Below are positions 10,497-20,213 of a stretch of DNA of 49,115 nt, piece after piece; positions within the stretch are counted from its first letter, which is position 1; each line of letters opens with the position of its first letter. A program made the translations under genes and the position numbers. This stretch comes from Methylotenera sp. Lineage in GTDB: Bacteria; Pseudomonadota; Gammaproteobacteria; Burkholderiales; Methylophilaceae. The notes under the pieces were generated by a model, which had not been told where the DNA came from, did no database searches, and was given only the letters and a program-made list of their open reading frames with translations. The DNA lies in NCBI GenBank assembly GCA_009693255.1, contig SHXQ01000012.1, forward strand, positions 1-49,115. The letters are read 5' to 3'.

Positions 10497-10526
10497 TGTA
10501 TGAGCGCAATAAATTGCACTCATACA
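10497..10526. repeat. REP-like hairpin, 14-bp stem
   Basis: TGTATGAGCGCAAT and ATTGCACTCATACA form a 14-bp stem with one G-U pair around two bases. The core GAGCGCAAT-AA-ATTGCACTC matches the REP-like family of this window. It lies between the nitroreductase stop and the ABC-F start and could also act as an mRNA end stabiliser. Confidence 0.6.
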
Positions 10527-10547
10527 AAACACTCTTAAGGGTTCAAT

Positions 10548-12143
10548 GTGTTAATTAGCAACAATATCACCGTACAGTTTGGCGCAAAGCCATTGTTTGA
10601 AAACGTTTCTGTTAAATTTGGCGATAATAATCGTTATGGTTTAATTGGCGCCAATGGTTGTGGAAAATCCACCTACATGAAAGTTCTGGCCGGCGAATTA
10701 GTGCCAAGTGCTGGCAATATTTCCATAGACAGTCATGAACGCATGGCCTTTCTGCACCAAGACCAATTTGCCTATGAAGACCAACGGGTATTAGACGTGG
10801 TGATGATGGGTCACGAAGAGATGTGGCAAGCCAACGCAGAAAAAAATGCCATCTACGCCAATTTAGAAGCCACTGAAGACGACTATATGCGTGCCGCTGA
10901 GTTAGAGGGTGTGTTTGCCGAATACGACGGCTACACGGCTGAGGCGCGCGCAGGCGAGCTATTATTAGGCGTTGGTATACCGATTGAACAGCACAACGGC
11001 CTAATGAGCGCAGTTGCGCCAGGTTGGAAATTGCGGGTTTTACTGGTGCAAGCGCTATTTTCTAATCCAGATATTTTACTGCTCGATGAGCCGACCAATA
11101 ACTTGGACATCAACACCATCCGCTGGTTAGAAGACGTACTGAACAATCGGGATTGCACCATGGTCATCATCTCGCATGACCGCCACTTTTTAAACCAAGT
11201 GTGTACGCATACCTGCGACATGGACTATGGAAAAATTTCTATGTACCCAGGTAATTATGACGATTACATGGAAGCCAGCACCGCCGCCCGCGCGCAAGCC
11301 ACTAAAGACAATGACAAAGCCAAACTAATGGTCGCCGAGTTACAAGACTTTGTGCGCCGTTTCTCGGCCAACGCCTCTAAAGCCAAGCAAGCGACCAGTC
11401 GCGCCAAGAAAATTGATAAAATTAAAATTGAAGAATTTAAGCCCTCTTCACGTCAATATCCGTTTATTCGCTTTGAATATGATGAACGCGATAAGCTGTA
11501 CCGCAATGCCGTTGAGTTGAAAAAACTCAGTCACGGTTTTGATAAACTATTATTTAACGACGTAGACATGATGTTTGAAGCTGGTGAAAAAGTTGCGATT
11601 ATTGGTGAAAACGGTATCGGTAAAACCACCTTTTTACGCTGCTTAGCACGTGATTTACAGCCTAAACACGGCGAAGTGAAATGGGCAGAAAAAGCCAACA
11701 TTGGCTACTTTGCGCAAGACCACGAATACGAATTTGAACAAGGCGAAGATCTATTTGAATGGATGTCACGCTTTAGACAAACGGGCGACGATGATCAAGT
11801 AGTGCGCAGCATGCTAGGTCGTCTATTGTTTGGTGGCGACGACACTAAAAAATCCGTTAAAGTCTTATCTGGTGGCGAAAAAGGCCGCATGCTCTACGGC
11901 AAAATGATGTTAGCCAGAACCAACGTCATGCTGATGGATGAGCCGACCAACCACATGGACATGGAATCCATCGAGGCGCTCAACACCGCCTTAGATAAAT
12001 ACAAAGGCACGCTGTTTTTTGTCAGTCATGACCGCGAGTTCGTCAGTTCAATCGCCACGCGCATTATCGAAATTAAAGCCGATGGCATCGTCGACTTTAC
12101 CGGCAACTACGAAGACTACTTAGCCAGCCAAGGTGTCGAGTAA
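10548..12143 (+). CDS. ybiT: ABC-F family ATPase, YbiT type
   Basis: A 531-residue soluble twin-ABC protein of the ABC-F class, whose members act on ribosomes rather than in transport. The start is GTG at 10548, with TAAGGG 7 nt upstream; the overlapping ATG at 10546 reads into a stop at once. The first cassette has Walker [10 protein letters not shown] (34-42) and Walker [12 protein letters not shown]. Its signature is the YbiT-type [11 protein letters not shown] instead of LSGG. A charged linker (about 245-310) follows, then cassette two with [18 protein letters not shown] and [10 protein letters not shown]. Length and the odd first signature point to YbiT rather than EttA or Uup. Confidence 0.92.
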   Translation: MLISNNITVQFGAKPLFENVSVKFGDNNRYGLIGANGCGKSTYMKVLAGELVPSAGNISIDSHERMAFLHQDQFAYEDQRVLDVVMMGHEEMWQANAEKNAIYANLEATEDDYMRAAELEGVFAEYDGYTAEARAGELLLGVGIPIEQHNGLMSAVAPGWKLRVLLVQALFSNPDILLLDEPTNNLDINTIRWLEDVLNNRDCTMVIISHDRHFLNQVCTHTCDMDYGKISMYPGNYDDYMEASTAARAQATKDNDKAKLMVAELQDFVRRFSANASKAKQATSRAKKIDKIKIEEFKPSSRQYPFIRFEYDERDKLYRNAVELKKLSHGFDKLLFNDVDMMFEAGEKVAIIGENGIGKTTFLRCLARDLQPKHGEVKWAEKANIGYFAQDHEYEFEQGEDLFEWMSRFRQTGDDDQVVRSMLGRLLFGGDDTKKSVKVLSGGEKGRMLYGKMMLARTNVMLMDEPTNHMDMESIEALNTALDKYKGTLFFVSHDREFVSSIATRIIEIKADGIVDFTGNYEDYLASQGVE

Positions 12144-12169
12144 AAATCAGTTAAAATCAGCGCGCTTAT

Positions 12170-12211
12170 GTGATTAAGATCAATGCCCGCACCAGTTGAA
12201 AAGTCTATATT
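12170..12211 (+). promoter_or_regulatory. FNR/ANR-type class II promoter of the DUF3149 gene
   Basis: GTGAT-TAAG-ATCAA at 12170-12183 matches the FNR consensus TTGAT-N4-ATCAA at 9 of 10 positions. A -10-like TATATT lies at 12206-12211, predicting transcription from about 12218. The FNR dyad centre (12176.5) is then at -41.5, the classical class II activator position. A 12-bp hairpin (12212-12241) overlaps the start region. Confidence 0.55.
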
Positions 12212-12255
12212 AACTGTGGCTGCAATAGCGCAGTCACGGTTATAGGACTTTCATC

Positions 12256-12411
12256 ATGAAATTGTTAACAGACCTACTTTCCACCGACTATGGCCTACAA
12301 AGCGTTGCTGTAATTGCCTTTGTCTTAGTGGTAGCGGTGTTCTTCTCGGTGTATTTCAAGAGCCGCATGGACGAAGACGACAAAAAAAGCTGGCTTGAAA
12401 TAGCCGCTTAA
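12256..12411 (+). CDS. Small membrane protein, DUF3149 type
   Basis: A 51-residue protein with an N-terminal amphipathic stretch (MKLLTDLLSTDYGLQS), one membrane span of about 20 residues (VAVIAFVLVVAVFFSVYF) and a charged cytoplasmic tail (KSRMDEDDKKSWLE). This matches the DUF3149 pattern of very short bacterial membrane proteins of unknown function. AGGA lies about 9 nt before the ATG. It stands alone between the ABC-F gene and a repeat-rich gap. The upstream FNR-like site suggests expression at low oxygen, which is inference. The rest of the gap to typA holds repeats and a terminator, no further gene. Confidence 0.75.
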   Translation: MKLLTDLLSTDYGLQSVAVIAFVLVVAVFFSVYFKSRMDEDDKKSWLEIAA

Positions 12412-12499
12412 CAAGGTAAGGCTTGCTGCAACAACTGTGGCCACTGCGCCAACCGTCCAACAACCAAAGTAGCTATAAGGCGCGGCTTCTAGTCAAAGA

Positions 12500-12690
12500 C
12501 TTTGGCCACAGAGCACACAGAGCACACAGAGCATAAAATTAGCATGGTAATCTGCAGGAGTGCAATTCATTGCGCGAAATAGTGATAATCTAAATGTCGC
12601 ATTCGCGGTAAAACACCACTCCTACCAAAATGGCATTTGAGCTTTTCTCTGTGTCCTTGGTGAAAGGTTTATGGTCTTATTACGCTCGCA
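12500..12690. repeat. Compound REP/BIME-like element with CACAGAG arms
   Basis: A left arm with GGCCACAGAGCACACAGAGC is followed by a REP-like unit (GGAGTGCAATTCATTGCGCG, 12557-12576), then an inverted unit (12603-12625; on the minus strand GTAGGAGTGGTG...CCGCGAATG). A right arm reads TTTTCTCTGTGTCC...GGTGAAAGG and GGTCTTATTACGCT. The same order is found at 20.2 kb, and the right half recurs at 24.35 kb. Confidence 0.7.
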
Positions 12691-12734
12691 TTCACAGTGA
12701 AACACCGCACCGGCCACCCCCGCGTCGCATGCAA

Positions 12735-12766
12735 CAAAAAACCCAGCCACTTGCGTGAGCTGGGTT
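12735..12766 (-). terminator. Intrinsic terminator of typA
   Basis: On the minus strand, AACCCAGC pairs with GCTGGGTT around an 11-nt loop, followed directly by TTTT. It lies 27-58 bp past the typA stop, the expected place and form for a rho-independent terminator. Confidence 0.85.
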
Positions 12767-12792
12767 CTAATTTATACAAAAACTATTTAACG

Positions 12793-14622
12793 CTAAGACT
12801 TATTCGTGCCAGAACGTTTACGCTCGTTCTCCGTTAAGTAACGTTTACGAATACGTATGGTTTTTGGGGTAATTTCTACCAACTCATCATCATCAATAAA
12901 CTCAACAGCGCTTTCTAAGCTTAATGCAATCGGCGTAATTAAACGTACGGCTTCATCGGTACCTGATGAACGCACGTTAGTCAGTTGCTTACCTTTAATT
13001 GGGTTCACTACCAAGTCGTTATCACGGCTGTGAACGCCGATAATCATACCTTCGTACAATTTATCGCCTGGTACTGAGAACATTTTTCCGCGATCTTGTA
13101 ATTTCCACAGCGCGTAAGCGACTGCCTCGCCCTTCTCTGCTGAAATTAACACGCCATTACGACGGCCTGGCATATCTGCTTTAACTGGTGCATATTCATC
13201 AAACACGTGACCCATTAAACCGGTACCGCGCGTCATGGTTAAGAATTCACCTTGGAATCCAATCAAACCACGCGCTGGAATTTTGTATTCCAAGCGGGTA
13301 CGGCCATTACCGTCTGATTCCATATTTTGCATTTCACCACGGCGGCGACCTAATTCCTCCATGGCTGCACCTTGGTGCTCATCTTCTAGATCTACCGTTA
13401 GTATTTCATATGGCTCACATTTCTCACCGTTAATTTCACGGAACACCACTTTAGGTTTACCCACCGCCATTTCAAAACCCTCACGGCGCATAGTTTCCAA
13501 AAGAATCGTTAAGTGCAACTCGCCACGGCCTGAAACACGGAACACATCCGCATCTTCAGTTTCATCGACACGCAAAGCTACGTTAACCAAAAGTTCTTTG
13601 GTTAAACGGTCGCGAATTTGACGTGAAGTGACAAATTTACCTTCAGTACCGGCTAATGGTGAAGTGTTCACCATAAAGTCCATGGTCAAGGTTGGTTCGT
13701 CTACGCCTAAATGCGGCAAGCCTTTTGGATTTTCACGGTCACAAATAGTAAAGCCAATACCAATATCATCTAAACCAGAAATAATGACAATATCACCAGC
13801 TTCAGCTTCTTCAACTGGCACCCGCTCTAAGCCTTTAAAGCCTAGTACTTGGTTGATTTTACCCATCGCCACTTGTTTATCTTCGTTCATAATGGTCACA
13901 GATTGACCTGTTTTGATTTTACCGTTACTGACACGACCAACGCCAAGGCGACCGGTATAAGCAGAGTAATCTAAAGCTGAAATTTGTAACTGTAATGGCG
14001 CACTGCTATCGCCTGCTGGTGGCGATACATGGCTCAAAATGGTGTCAAACAAAGCACGCATATTGTCTGACGGCGTTTTCATGTCTAACATGGCATAGCC
14101 ATTAATCGCTGAAGCATAGACTATAGGGAAATCTAATTGCTCATCGGTTGCGCCTAAATTAGCGAACAAATCAAACGTTTGATTGATCACCCAATCGGTA
14201 CGCGCACCTGGGCGGTCAACCTTATTAATCACAACAATCGGTTTTAAACCAAGTGCTAAGGCTTTTTTGGTCACAAAGCGCGTTTGTGGCATTGGGCCTT
14301 CAACGGCATCTACCAACAACACCACACCATCTACCATACCTAATACACGCTCAACCTCGCCACCAAAGTCGGCATGGCCCGGTGTATCAACGATGTTGAT
14401 GTGCGTGCCTTCATAAGTCAGCGCGGTATTTTTAGCTAAAATAGTAATGCCGCGTTCACGCTCTAAGTCATTAGAGTCCATCACACGCTCGACTATGGCG
14501 TGATGAGAGGCGAAGGTACCGGCTTGTTGAAGAAGCTTGTCCACCATAGTGGTTTTACCATGGTCAACGTGGGCAATAATTGCGACATTTCTAAGATTTC
14601 TGCTGCTAAGGGTGCTTGACAT
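12793..14622 (-). CDS. typA: Ribosome-associated GTPase TypA/BipA
   Basis: A translational GTPase needed for growth under stress and at low temperature, acting on ribosome assembly or function. It is 609 residues. G-motifs are AHVDHGKTT (about 17-25), the switch I region with RERGITI, DTPGH and NKVDR. The EF-G-like domains and the BipA-specific C-terminal domain ([20 protein letters not shown]) complete it. The N-terminus ([12 protein letters not shown]) is slightly extended but no later start fits. A terminator follows. It is divergent from the rhlE gene across a 437-bp gap. Placement beside a cold-shock-type helicase is suggestive but not proof of co-regulation. Confidence 0.97.
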   Translation of the reverse strand: MSSTLSSRNLRNVAIIAHVDHGKTTMVDKLLQQAGTFASHHAIVERVMDSNDLERERGITILAKNTALTYEGTHINIVDTPGHADFGGEVERVLGMVDGVVLLVDAVEGPMPQTRFVTKKALALGLKPIVVINKVDRPGARTDWVINQTFDLFANLGATDEQLDFPIVYASAINGYAMLDMKTPSDNMRALFDTILSHVSPPAGDSSAPLQLQISALDYSAYTGRLGVGRVSNGKIKTGQSVTIMNEDKQVAMGKINQVLGFKGLERVPVEEAEAGDIVIISGLDDIGIGFTICDRENPKGLPHLGVDEPTLTMDFMVNTSPLAGTEGKFVTSRQIRDRLTKELLVNVALRVDETEDADVFRVSGRGELHLTILLETMRREGFEMAVGKPKVVFREINGEKCEPYEILTVDLEDEHQGAAMEELGRRRGEMQNMESDGNGRTRLEYKIPARGLIGFQGEFLTMTRGTGLMGHVFDEYAPVKADMPGRRNGVLISAEKGEAVAYALWKLQDRGKMFSVPGDKLYEGMIIGVHSRDNDLVVNPIKGKQLTNVRSSGTDEAVRLITPIALSLESAVEFIDDDELVEITPKTIRIRKRYLTENERKRSGTNKS

Positions 14623-14698
14623 ATTGTGTAGCCGTATTGAAAGGCGGCGATTTTAACACACTTAATGATGAATTAATTTTACATCTAGAATTATTAAT

Positions 14699-14726
14699 TT
14701 GACATTCTCAATTAAATGGTTATACT
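14699..14726 (+). promoter_or_regulatory. Strong sigma-70 promoter for the rhlE leader
   Basis: A consensus -35 TTGACA (14699-14704) and a near-consensus -10 TATACT (14721-14726) are separated by 16 bp. Transcription should begin near 14733, about 325 nt before the helicase start codon. A 62-codon open frame on the opposite strand across this gap has no coding features. Confidence 0.75.
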
Positions 14727-14732
14727 GCGCGC

Positions 14733-15059
14733 TTCATTCGCGTTACAAGCTATTTTTGTAATGCTTGAATCATTGCCCTGACCCTTCTGTTGCTCGTGAA
14801 ATATTGAAGCAACTATCAAGAAATCGAAATATTGATTTTTACTGGTTAGCGGCCGTGCCCGTGCGCTGGTAAAGATTATATTTTCTTGTTTAATTAACAC
14901 TTAATGTCCTTTATTCGGCCGTTTGTTGATTAAACTTAAATCCAATATTCTCTGCGTTTATATTGCCCTTGCTCATAAGCTTAACTAAAGCGCTTATGTG
15001 CAAATGATATGCCCGTTTTTACTTAGCGCCCTTTTTGTTTTTTATTGAAAGGGACTACT
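14733..15059 (+). promoter_or_regulatory. Long structured 5' leader of the rhlE helicase gene
   Basis: The ~325-nt leader has no supported gene. It includes a hairpin CATAAGC...GCTTATG (about 14976-15000). A CCCTTT at 15029-15034 can pair with AAAGGG (15048-15053), which is the ribosome-binding site of the TTG start codon. This 6-bp stem with a 13-nt loop could hide the site. Long leaders are typical of cold-shock RNA helicase and Csp mRNAs. The regulatory role is inference. Confidence 0.5.
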
Positions 15060-16922
15060 TTGTCTTTTGAATCGTTAAATCTTGATAATGCCTTACTTCG
15101 TGCCATTGAAGAATCTGGCTACACTACACCTACTGCTATCCAAGCGCAGGCTATTCCTGTTGTGACCGCTGGTCATGACTTAATGGCATCTGCCCAAACA
15201 GGTACAGGTAAAACTGCTGCCTTTATGTTACCAGCATTAAATTTACTGGCGACACCCCACGAGCTAAAAAGCCGTGGCCCACGTATTTTAGTATTAGTCC
15301 CAACACGTGAACTTGCTGCACAAGTGAATGAAGCTGCCCGTAAATACGGAAAATTCATCCGCGCACGTACTGTCAGTATCGTTGGCGGTATGCCATACCC
15401 ACTACAAAACAAATTACTATCACAACCACTTGATATTTTAGTGGCAACACCTGGTCGTTTACTTGACCATATGGAACGTGGTCGTATCGATTTATCGCGC
15501 TTGCAAATGTTGGTGTTAGATGAAGCTGACCGTATGTTAGACATGGGTTTCTTACCTGATGTTGAGCGTATTTGTGAGCAGCTAACTGCTGAGCGTCAAA
15601 CGCTATTGTTCTCTGCTACCTTAGATGGCGACATTGCACGTATTGCTAGACAAATTCTTAAAAACCCAAAAACAATCCAAGTGGCTACACAAAAAGAAAA
15701 ACATGCCAACATTGAGCAACGTTTGCACTATGTAGATGACATGACCCATAAAAACAAATTGCTTGAGCATTTGTTGATTGCCCCTGAAGTGAACCAAGTG
15801 ATTATTTTCACTTCGACTAAACGTCATTGCGATGTGTTGGCAGAAGACTTATATGCCGCTGGCCACAAAACTGCCGCCTTACATGGCGACATGACACAAG
15901 GTGCGCGTAACCGCACATTGACTAAATTGCGTCAAGGCGACGTCAAAGTATTGGTGGCGACTGATGTTGCGGCGCGTGGTATTGATGTACAAGGGATTAG
16001 CCATGTCATTAACTACGATTTACCAAAATTTGCTGAAGATTATGTGCACCGTATTGGTCGTACTGGCCGTGCAGGTAAAACAGGTATTGCGATTTCATTT
16101 GCATCAAACATGGACAGACATATCTTACGTAAAATTGAACAATTCACTGGCAACCGTATGGAACCAGGTGTTATTGAAGGCTTTGAGCCTAAACGTGCCA
16201 TGAAAATGGATGGTCCAGGTAATGGCCGTGGTGATCGTGGTGATATCCGCCGTGATGCTCATAAACCAGGTGGTCGCGGTGGCTTTAAACCACGTGATGA
16301 CCGTGGTAGCTTTAACGACCGTGGTCCACGTACTGAGCGTAGCAATAGCTTTCAGCCACGCGATGGCGCTAGCTTTAACCGTGATAACAGCAGCCGTGAT
16401 GAAAATCGTGGCAACCGTGATTCAGCACCGCGCGATAACAATGGCAACTCAGCAGGCTATGCTGGTCGTTCAGAGGCTAACCGCTCAGAAAGACCGTCTA
16501 GTGACCGTCCACGTAGCTTTGGTGACCGCGCGCATTCAAGCGGCGACCGTAACCGTAGCGATCGTCCACAAACTGACCGTGCAGGTGCAGGTGCGCCTAA
16601 CCGCAGTTTTGGCGATAGCATTGCCTTTGGTAAAAAACCTTATCCACGTGATGGCGCAGGTGCACCGCGTAGTGATAACAACCGTGGTGACCGTGATAGC
16701 CGTGGTAACCGCCCAGATGCGAATCGCGGTGACAACCGTGTGCTAGGCGCACGCTATGAAGGCCGTAGCGATGCACCACGCGGTGACTATTCGTCAGCGC
16801 CAGCACGTCGTGACAGCGCTAGACCAGAGAGCCGTCCTGCGCGTCCAAATACTGAGTCACGTAGTTTTGGCAATTCAAACGCAGGTAGCAATGCACCACG
16901 CCGTCCACGTAGCTTTGCTTAA
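15060..16922 (+). CDS. rhlE: DEAD-box RNA helicase, RhlE type, with long disordered tail
   Basis: ATP-dependent RNA helicase. The likely start is TTG at 15060, five bases after AAAGGGA, giving MSFESLNLDN...; an in-frame TTG 15 bp upstream is less well placed. The length is 620 residues. The Q motif region is YTTPTAIQAQAIP, motif I AQTGTGKT (45-52), DEAD (154-157), SAT near 185, and HRIGRTGRAG near 330. From about 390 to the end the protein is a low-complexity Arg/Gly/Asp/Asn/Ser tail rich in RGD, GDR and DRP-like units, expected to bind RNA and perhaps to phase-separate. A strong terminator follows, so it is its own unit. The neighbour is a second RhlE paralogue. Confidence 0.93.
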   Translation: MSFESLNLDNALLRAIEESGYTTPTAIQAQAIPVVTAGHDLMASAQTGTGKTAAFMLPALNLLATPHELKSRGPRILVLVPTRELAAQVNEAARKYGKFIRARTVSIVGGMPYPLQNKLLSQPLDILVATPGRLLDHMERGRIDLSRLQMLVLDEADRMLDMGFLPDVERICEQLTAERQTLLFSATLDGDIARIARQILKNPKTIQVATQKEKHANIEQRLHYVDDMTHKNKLLEHLLIAPEVNQVIIFTSTKRHCDVLAEDLYAAGHKTAALHGDMTQGARNRTLTKLRQGDVKVLVATDVAARGIDVQGISHVINYDLPKFAEDYVHRIGRTGRAGKTGIAISFASNMDRHILRKIEQFTGNRMEPGVIEGFEPKRAMKMDGPGNGRGDRGDIRRDAHKPGGRGGFKPRDDRGSFNDRGPRTERSNSFQPRDGASFNRDNSSRDENRGNRDSAPRDNNGNSAGYAGRSEANRSERPSSDRPRSFGDRAHSSGDRNRSDRPQTDRAGAGAPNRSFGDSIAFGKKPYPRDGAGAPRSDNNRGDRDSRGNRPDANRGDNRVLGARYEGRSDAPRGDYSSAPARRDSARPESRPARPNTESRSFGNSNAGSNAPRRPRSFA

Positions 16923-16932
16923 ATAAAATCTA

Positions 16933-16972
16933 AATTAGCCACAGATACCCTCTGTGGCTAATTATTTTTTTA
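16933..16972 (+). terminator. Intrinsic terminator after the first rhlE
   Basis: A perfect 13-bp stem (AATTAGCCACAGA with TCTGTGGCTAATT) with loop TACCC is followed by ATTTTTTT. The stem shares its CCACAGA sequence with the arms of the dispersed repeats in this window. Confidence 0.9.
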
Positions 16973-17003
16973 AACAGATACCTAAAGAAACAACACCAAA
17001 ACA

Positions 17004-18398
17004 ATGACAGAAACCGTAAAGTTTGACAGTTTAGGCTTAGCGCCAGAGTTACTTAAGGCGCTGACCGATTCTGGTTACACCACCCCCACCCCGATTCAAG
17101 CACAAGCGATTCCTTTGGCTTTGGCTGGCGGTGATTTAATGGCAGGCGCGCAAACCGGCACCGGTAAAACCGCCGCCTTTGCCTTACCCTTGCTACAAAA
17201 ATTACTACCCCTAGCTAATCATGGCACTTCTCCGGCTAAACACCCAGTACGCGCCTTGATTTTAACGCCGACACGTGAACTGGCCATACAAGTAGAAGAA
17301 AGTGTAAAAGCTTATGCAAAACATACGCCGCTACGCTCATTGGTCGTATTTGGTGGGGTTGATATTAGAACGCAAACACCACATTTAAAAACGGGTGTAG
17401 AAGTATTGGTGGCAACACCAGGTCGTTTGCTAGACCATATTGAACAAAAAACCGTACAGCTTAATCAAGTACAAATTTTAGTGCTAGATGAAGCCGATCG
17501 CATGCTGGACATGGGCTTTATGCCTGATTTGAAAAGAATTTTGGCCTTATTGCCTAAGCAACGACAAAATTTAATGTTTTCAGCGACCTTTTCTAATGAC
17601 ATTAAAAAATTAGCCGATGACTTTCTAACCAAACCACAGCTCATTGAAGTGGCACGCAGCAATGCCACCAACGATAACGTGACACAAAAAGTCTACCCTG
17701 TTGCGCAAAGCGATAAAGAAGCATTACTGATTCAGCTATTGAAAAATAGCGATTCAAAACAGGTGCTCATTTTTACAAAAACAAAAATTACCGCTAGCCG
17801 CTTAAGCCGTAGTTTGGAGCGTGTAGGTATTGCCGCCGATGCCATTCATGGCGACAAAACACAGCAAGAACGGATTAAAGCCTTAGACGCTTTTAAAGCC
17901 GGTACCGCAACCGTATTAGTTGCCACCGATGTTGCCGCGCGTGGCTTAGATATTGATCAACTGCCGATGGTGATTAACTATGAAATCCCTAGTGCGCCAG
18001 AAGACTACGTACACCGCATTGGTCGTACTGGGCGTGCCGGTGCATTAGGCGTGGCAATTTCTTTTGTTAGTCCAGAGGAAGATAAATACTTAGTGGAAAT
18101 TGAAAAGCTGATTAAGCGCCAAATTAGCAAAGAAACCATTGAAATTGTCCGCTCAAGTGCTTCCACGCGTAGCCACAGCAATGCGAGCAAGCCCAGTTAT
18201 GCAAGAACTGCTAGCGCATCAGCGCATCAAGAGACTACGGCCACTAAACGCATGCCCGCTAAAAAGAAAAGTAGCGACCCTTGGTTTGATAAACCTTACG
18301 AAGCCGTGATTGCCCAGCAACAAGTGACTGATACGCTTAGAGCCATCAGAAAAGTTCCTGTGGCGGCCTTGCTTGGTGGTTTGCTAGCAAGTAAATAA
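17004..18398 (+). CDS. rhlE: DEAD-box RNA helicase, RhlE type (second copy)
   Basis: A 464-residue paralogue of the preceding helicase. Motifs are YTTPTPIQAQAIP, AGAQTGTGKT, PTRELA, DEAD starting at residue 162 (VLDEADRMLDMGFMPD), SAT, ARGLDI and HRIGRTGRAG. The C-terminus (about 380-464) is short, Ser/Ala/Lys-rich and ends in a conserved-looking block (DPWFDKPYEAVIAQQ...VPVAALLGGLLASK), unlike the RG-rich tail of the first copy. The first terminator separates the two genes, so it probably has its own promoter in the 40 bp behind that terminator or relies on read-through. Substrate is unknown. Confidence 0.93.
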   Translation: MTETVKFDSLGLAPELLKALTDSGYTTPTPIQAQAIPLALAGGDLMAGAQTGTGKTAAFALPLLQKLLPLANHGTSPAKHPVRALILTPTRELAIQVEESVKAYAKHTPLRSLVVFGGVDIRTQTPHLKTGVEVLVATPGRLLDHIEQKTVQLNQVQILVLDEADRMLDMGFMPDLKRILALLPKQRQNLMFSATFSNDIKKLADDFLTKPQLIEVARSNATNDNVTQKVYPVAQSDKEALLIQLLKNSDSKQVLIFTKTKITASRLSRSLERVGIAADAIHGDKTQQERIKALDAFKAGTATVLVATDVAARGLDIDQLPMVINYEIPSAPEDYVHRIGRTGRAGALGVAISFVSPEEDKYLVEIEKLIKRQISKETIEIVRSSASTRSHSNASKPSYARTASASAHQETTATKRMPAKKKSSDPWFDKPYEAVIAQQQVTDTLRAIRKVPVAALLGGLLASK

Positions 18399-18428
18399 TT
18401 CAGTCCTGAGCGGCCTCAGATTTGTTAT

Positions 18429-18453
18429 GTAGGTGCGGTCACAGACTGCACCT
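18429..18453. repeat. GTAG-headed palindrome between convergent genes
   Basis: GTAGGTGCGGTC-ACA-GACTGCACCT forms a 10-bp stem with one mismatch. The GTAG head and short palindrome are as expected of a REP element. It may also help separate transcription of the convergent rhlE and truncated-haemoglobin genes, but it has no clear T-run. Confidence 0.45.
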
Positions 18454-18461
18454 TGTCAGTG

Positions 18462-18881
18462 CTATTGATTGCGCATAAAATCGGCAACGCCATACAACTG
18501 CTCAGCAAGCTTGGTCATCAAGGCCTCATCAAACCCCTGCTGATGCATGGCCTTAATCATGCAATACATCCACTGATCACGCGCAGATTCATCAATGGCA
18601 AAAGGTAAATGCCTTTTGCGTAACATCGGGTGGCCATAGCGCTCTATATATAACTGCGGACCACCGGTCCAGCCGGTTAAAAACATAAACAGCTTTTCAC
18701 GGGCAGAAGTTAAATCTGCGGCATGCATTGCCCGTATTGGCGCGGCCTTAGGGTCAGTGTCCATCACATCGTAAAAAGCTTCCACCAAATTGTGAATCTG
18801 CTCAGTACCGTGCGCCTCACCACCGAGTAAGTCAAAAAAAGTACTTTTTCTACTGCCCGCTTCTTCAATTTTATTTAACAT
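18462..18881 (-). CDS. Group II truncated haemoglobin
   Basis: A 139-residue 2-on-2 globin that binds haem and small ligands such as O2 or NO. The proximal histidine is H91 in HPMLRKRHLPF, the hallmark of group II. A Trp at 104 (DQWMYCM) fits the G8 position, and a Tyr near 38 (EAFYDVM) fits B10. The N-terminal DLLGGEAHGTEQIHNLVEAFY is typical. It begins 43 bp after purT on the same strand and may be co-transcribed. The exact physiological role (oxygen supply, NO detoxification, redox) is not evident. Confidence 0.92.
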   Translation of the reverse strand: MLNKIEEAGSRKSTFFDLLGGEAHGTEQIHNLVEAFYDVMDTDPKAAPIRAMHAADLTSAREKLFMFLTGWTGGPQLYIERYGHPMLRKRHLPFAIDESARDQWMYCMIKAMHQQGFDEALMTKLAEQLYGVADFMRNQ

Positions 18882-18924
18882 AAGTTAATTCTTATTTTTG
18901 TATAAGCGTTCTATTACCGCTCTA

Positions 18925-20139
18925 CTAGCCCACTACTGGTTTAACTAAACTCGCCGCCAATTTTGCCCGCGTGCGTGCCTCGGTAATATCTTTACCGGTT
19001 GCCAATGCCACTCCCATCCTACGCTTCACAAACGATTCTGGTTTGCCAAACAAGCGTATATCGCTATTGGGCACGGCTAAAGCGGCCTCTACGCCATCAA
19101 ATACTAAATTCCGCGTGGCATGGCCGCCGTATATCACCGCGCTGGCACCAATTTCCCGCAAACTCACATCCACCGGCAAGCCTAATATTGCCCGCGCATG
19201 TAAATCAAATTCGCTAAAACGCTGGCTACACATAGTCACCATACCGGTATCATGCGGACGTGGGCTCACTTCACTGAACCACACTTTGTCGCCTTTAATA
19301 AATAGCTCTACGCCAAACAAGCCTAAACCACCCAAGCTATCGGTCACGGCTTTGGCAATGCGTTTAGATTCAGCCAAGGCGCCACTTGTCATGGCCTGCG
19401 GCTGCCAGCTTTCAACGTAATCGCCCTTTTCTTGCACATGGCCTATCGGTTCACAGAAGTAAGTTTGAATGTCACCAGCAGCATTCTTGGCACGCACCGT
19501 CAGCAAGGTAATCTCATAATCAAAATCGATTTGCCCTTCTACAATCACCACGCCTTGGTTTACACGACCACCGGTCGCGGCATAATCCCACGCGATTTTC
19601 ACTTCGCTGGCATTGGTAATGCGCGATTGACCTTTACCTGAGGACGACATGGTCGGTTTGATAAAACACGGGTAACCGATACCGGCATCGCCATTAGCAC
19701 CATCAATAGCAGCTTGCAGCTCAGCTTCACTACGCGCAAAAGCGTAAGCCGAGGTCGGTAGATTGAGTTCCTCTGCCGCCAATTTTCGAATGCCTTCACG
19801 GTTCATAGTGAGTTGCACCGCTTTAACGGTAGGAATCACCGTGGCGATGCCAGCCGCTTCAATATCAGCTAAGGTGCTGGTGTTGAGCGCTTCAATTTCC
19901 GGCACGATAAGATGCGGTTTTTCTTGGGCAATTAAATCGCGCAAGGCCTTATCATCTGTCATATCTATGGTGTAAGCACGATGCGCTACTTGGTGGCCAG
20001 GTGCGTTTTGATAGCGATCAACGGCAATCACTTCTACGCCTAAACGCTGCAGCGCAATAATGACTTCTTTACCGAGTTCGCCGCTACCAAGCAACATGAC
20101 GCGCGTCGCATTAGCGCTTAATGGGGTACCAATTTGCAT
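18925..20139 (-). CDS. purT: Formate-dependent phosphoribosylglycinamide formyltransferase (GAR transformylase 2)
   Basis: An ATP-grasp enzyme that formylates GAR with free formate and ATP in purine synthesis, bypassing 10-formyl-THF. It is 404 residues (E. coli 392). The N-terminal domain has [20 protein letters not shown] and [20 protein letters not shown]. The ATP-grasp part has [14 protein letters not shown] and the metal-binding [10 protein letters not shown]. All features of the family are present. Formate use would suit a C1-metabolising host, although purT is widespread. The repeat-rich gap at 20140-20380 lies upstream. Confidence 0.97.
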   Translation of the reverse strand: MQIGTPLSANATRVMLLGSGELGKEVIIALQRLGVEVIAVDRYQNAPGHQVAHRAYTIDMTDDKALRDLIAQEKPHLIVPEIEALNTSTLADIEAAGIATVIPTVKAVQLTMNREGIRKLAAEELNLPTSAYAFARSEAELQAAIDGANGDAGIGYPCFIKPTMSSSGKGQSRITNASEVKIAWDYAATGGRVNQGVVIVEGQIDFDYEITLLTVRAKNAAGDIQTYFCEPIGHVQEKGDYVESWQPQAMTSGALAESKRIAKAVTDSLGGLGLFGVELFIKGDKVWFSEVSPRPHDTGMVTMCSQRFSEFDLHARAILGLPVDVSLREIGASAVIYGGHATRNLVFDGVEAALAVPNSDIRLFGKPESFVKRRMGVALATGKDITEARTRAKLAASLVKPVVG

Positions 20140-20213
20140 GACATTCTTTCAGTTTTAAATTGACTGAATGATACCATGTGGCGATTATGCCGTCATTTCT
20201 GAATGGCAATTAA

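Noticed and set aside
14712-14900. 62-codon open frame on the minus strand between typA and rhlE
   Set aside because: It overlaps a strong plus-strand promoter and leader, has no family features, no good ribosome-binding site, and odd composition.
16210-16746. 178-codon open frame in a shifted frame of the rhlE tail
   Set aside because: It is a shadow of the repetitive Arg/Gly/Asp tail; the product is a monotonous Val/Ala/Thr/Met string.
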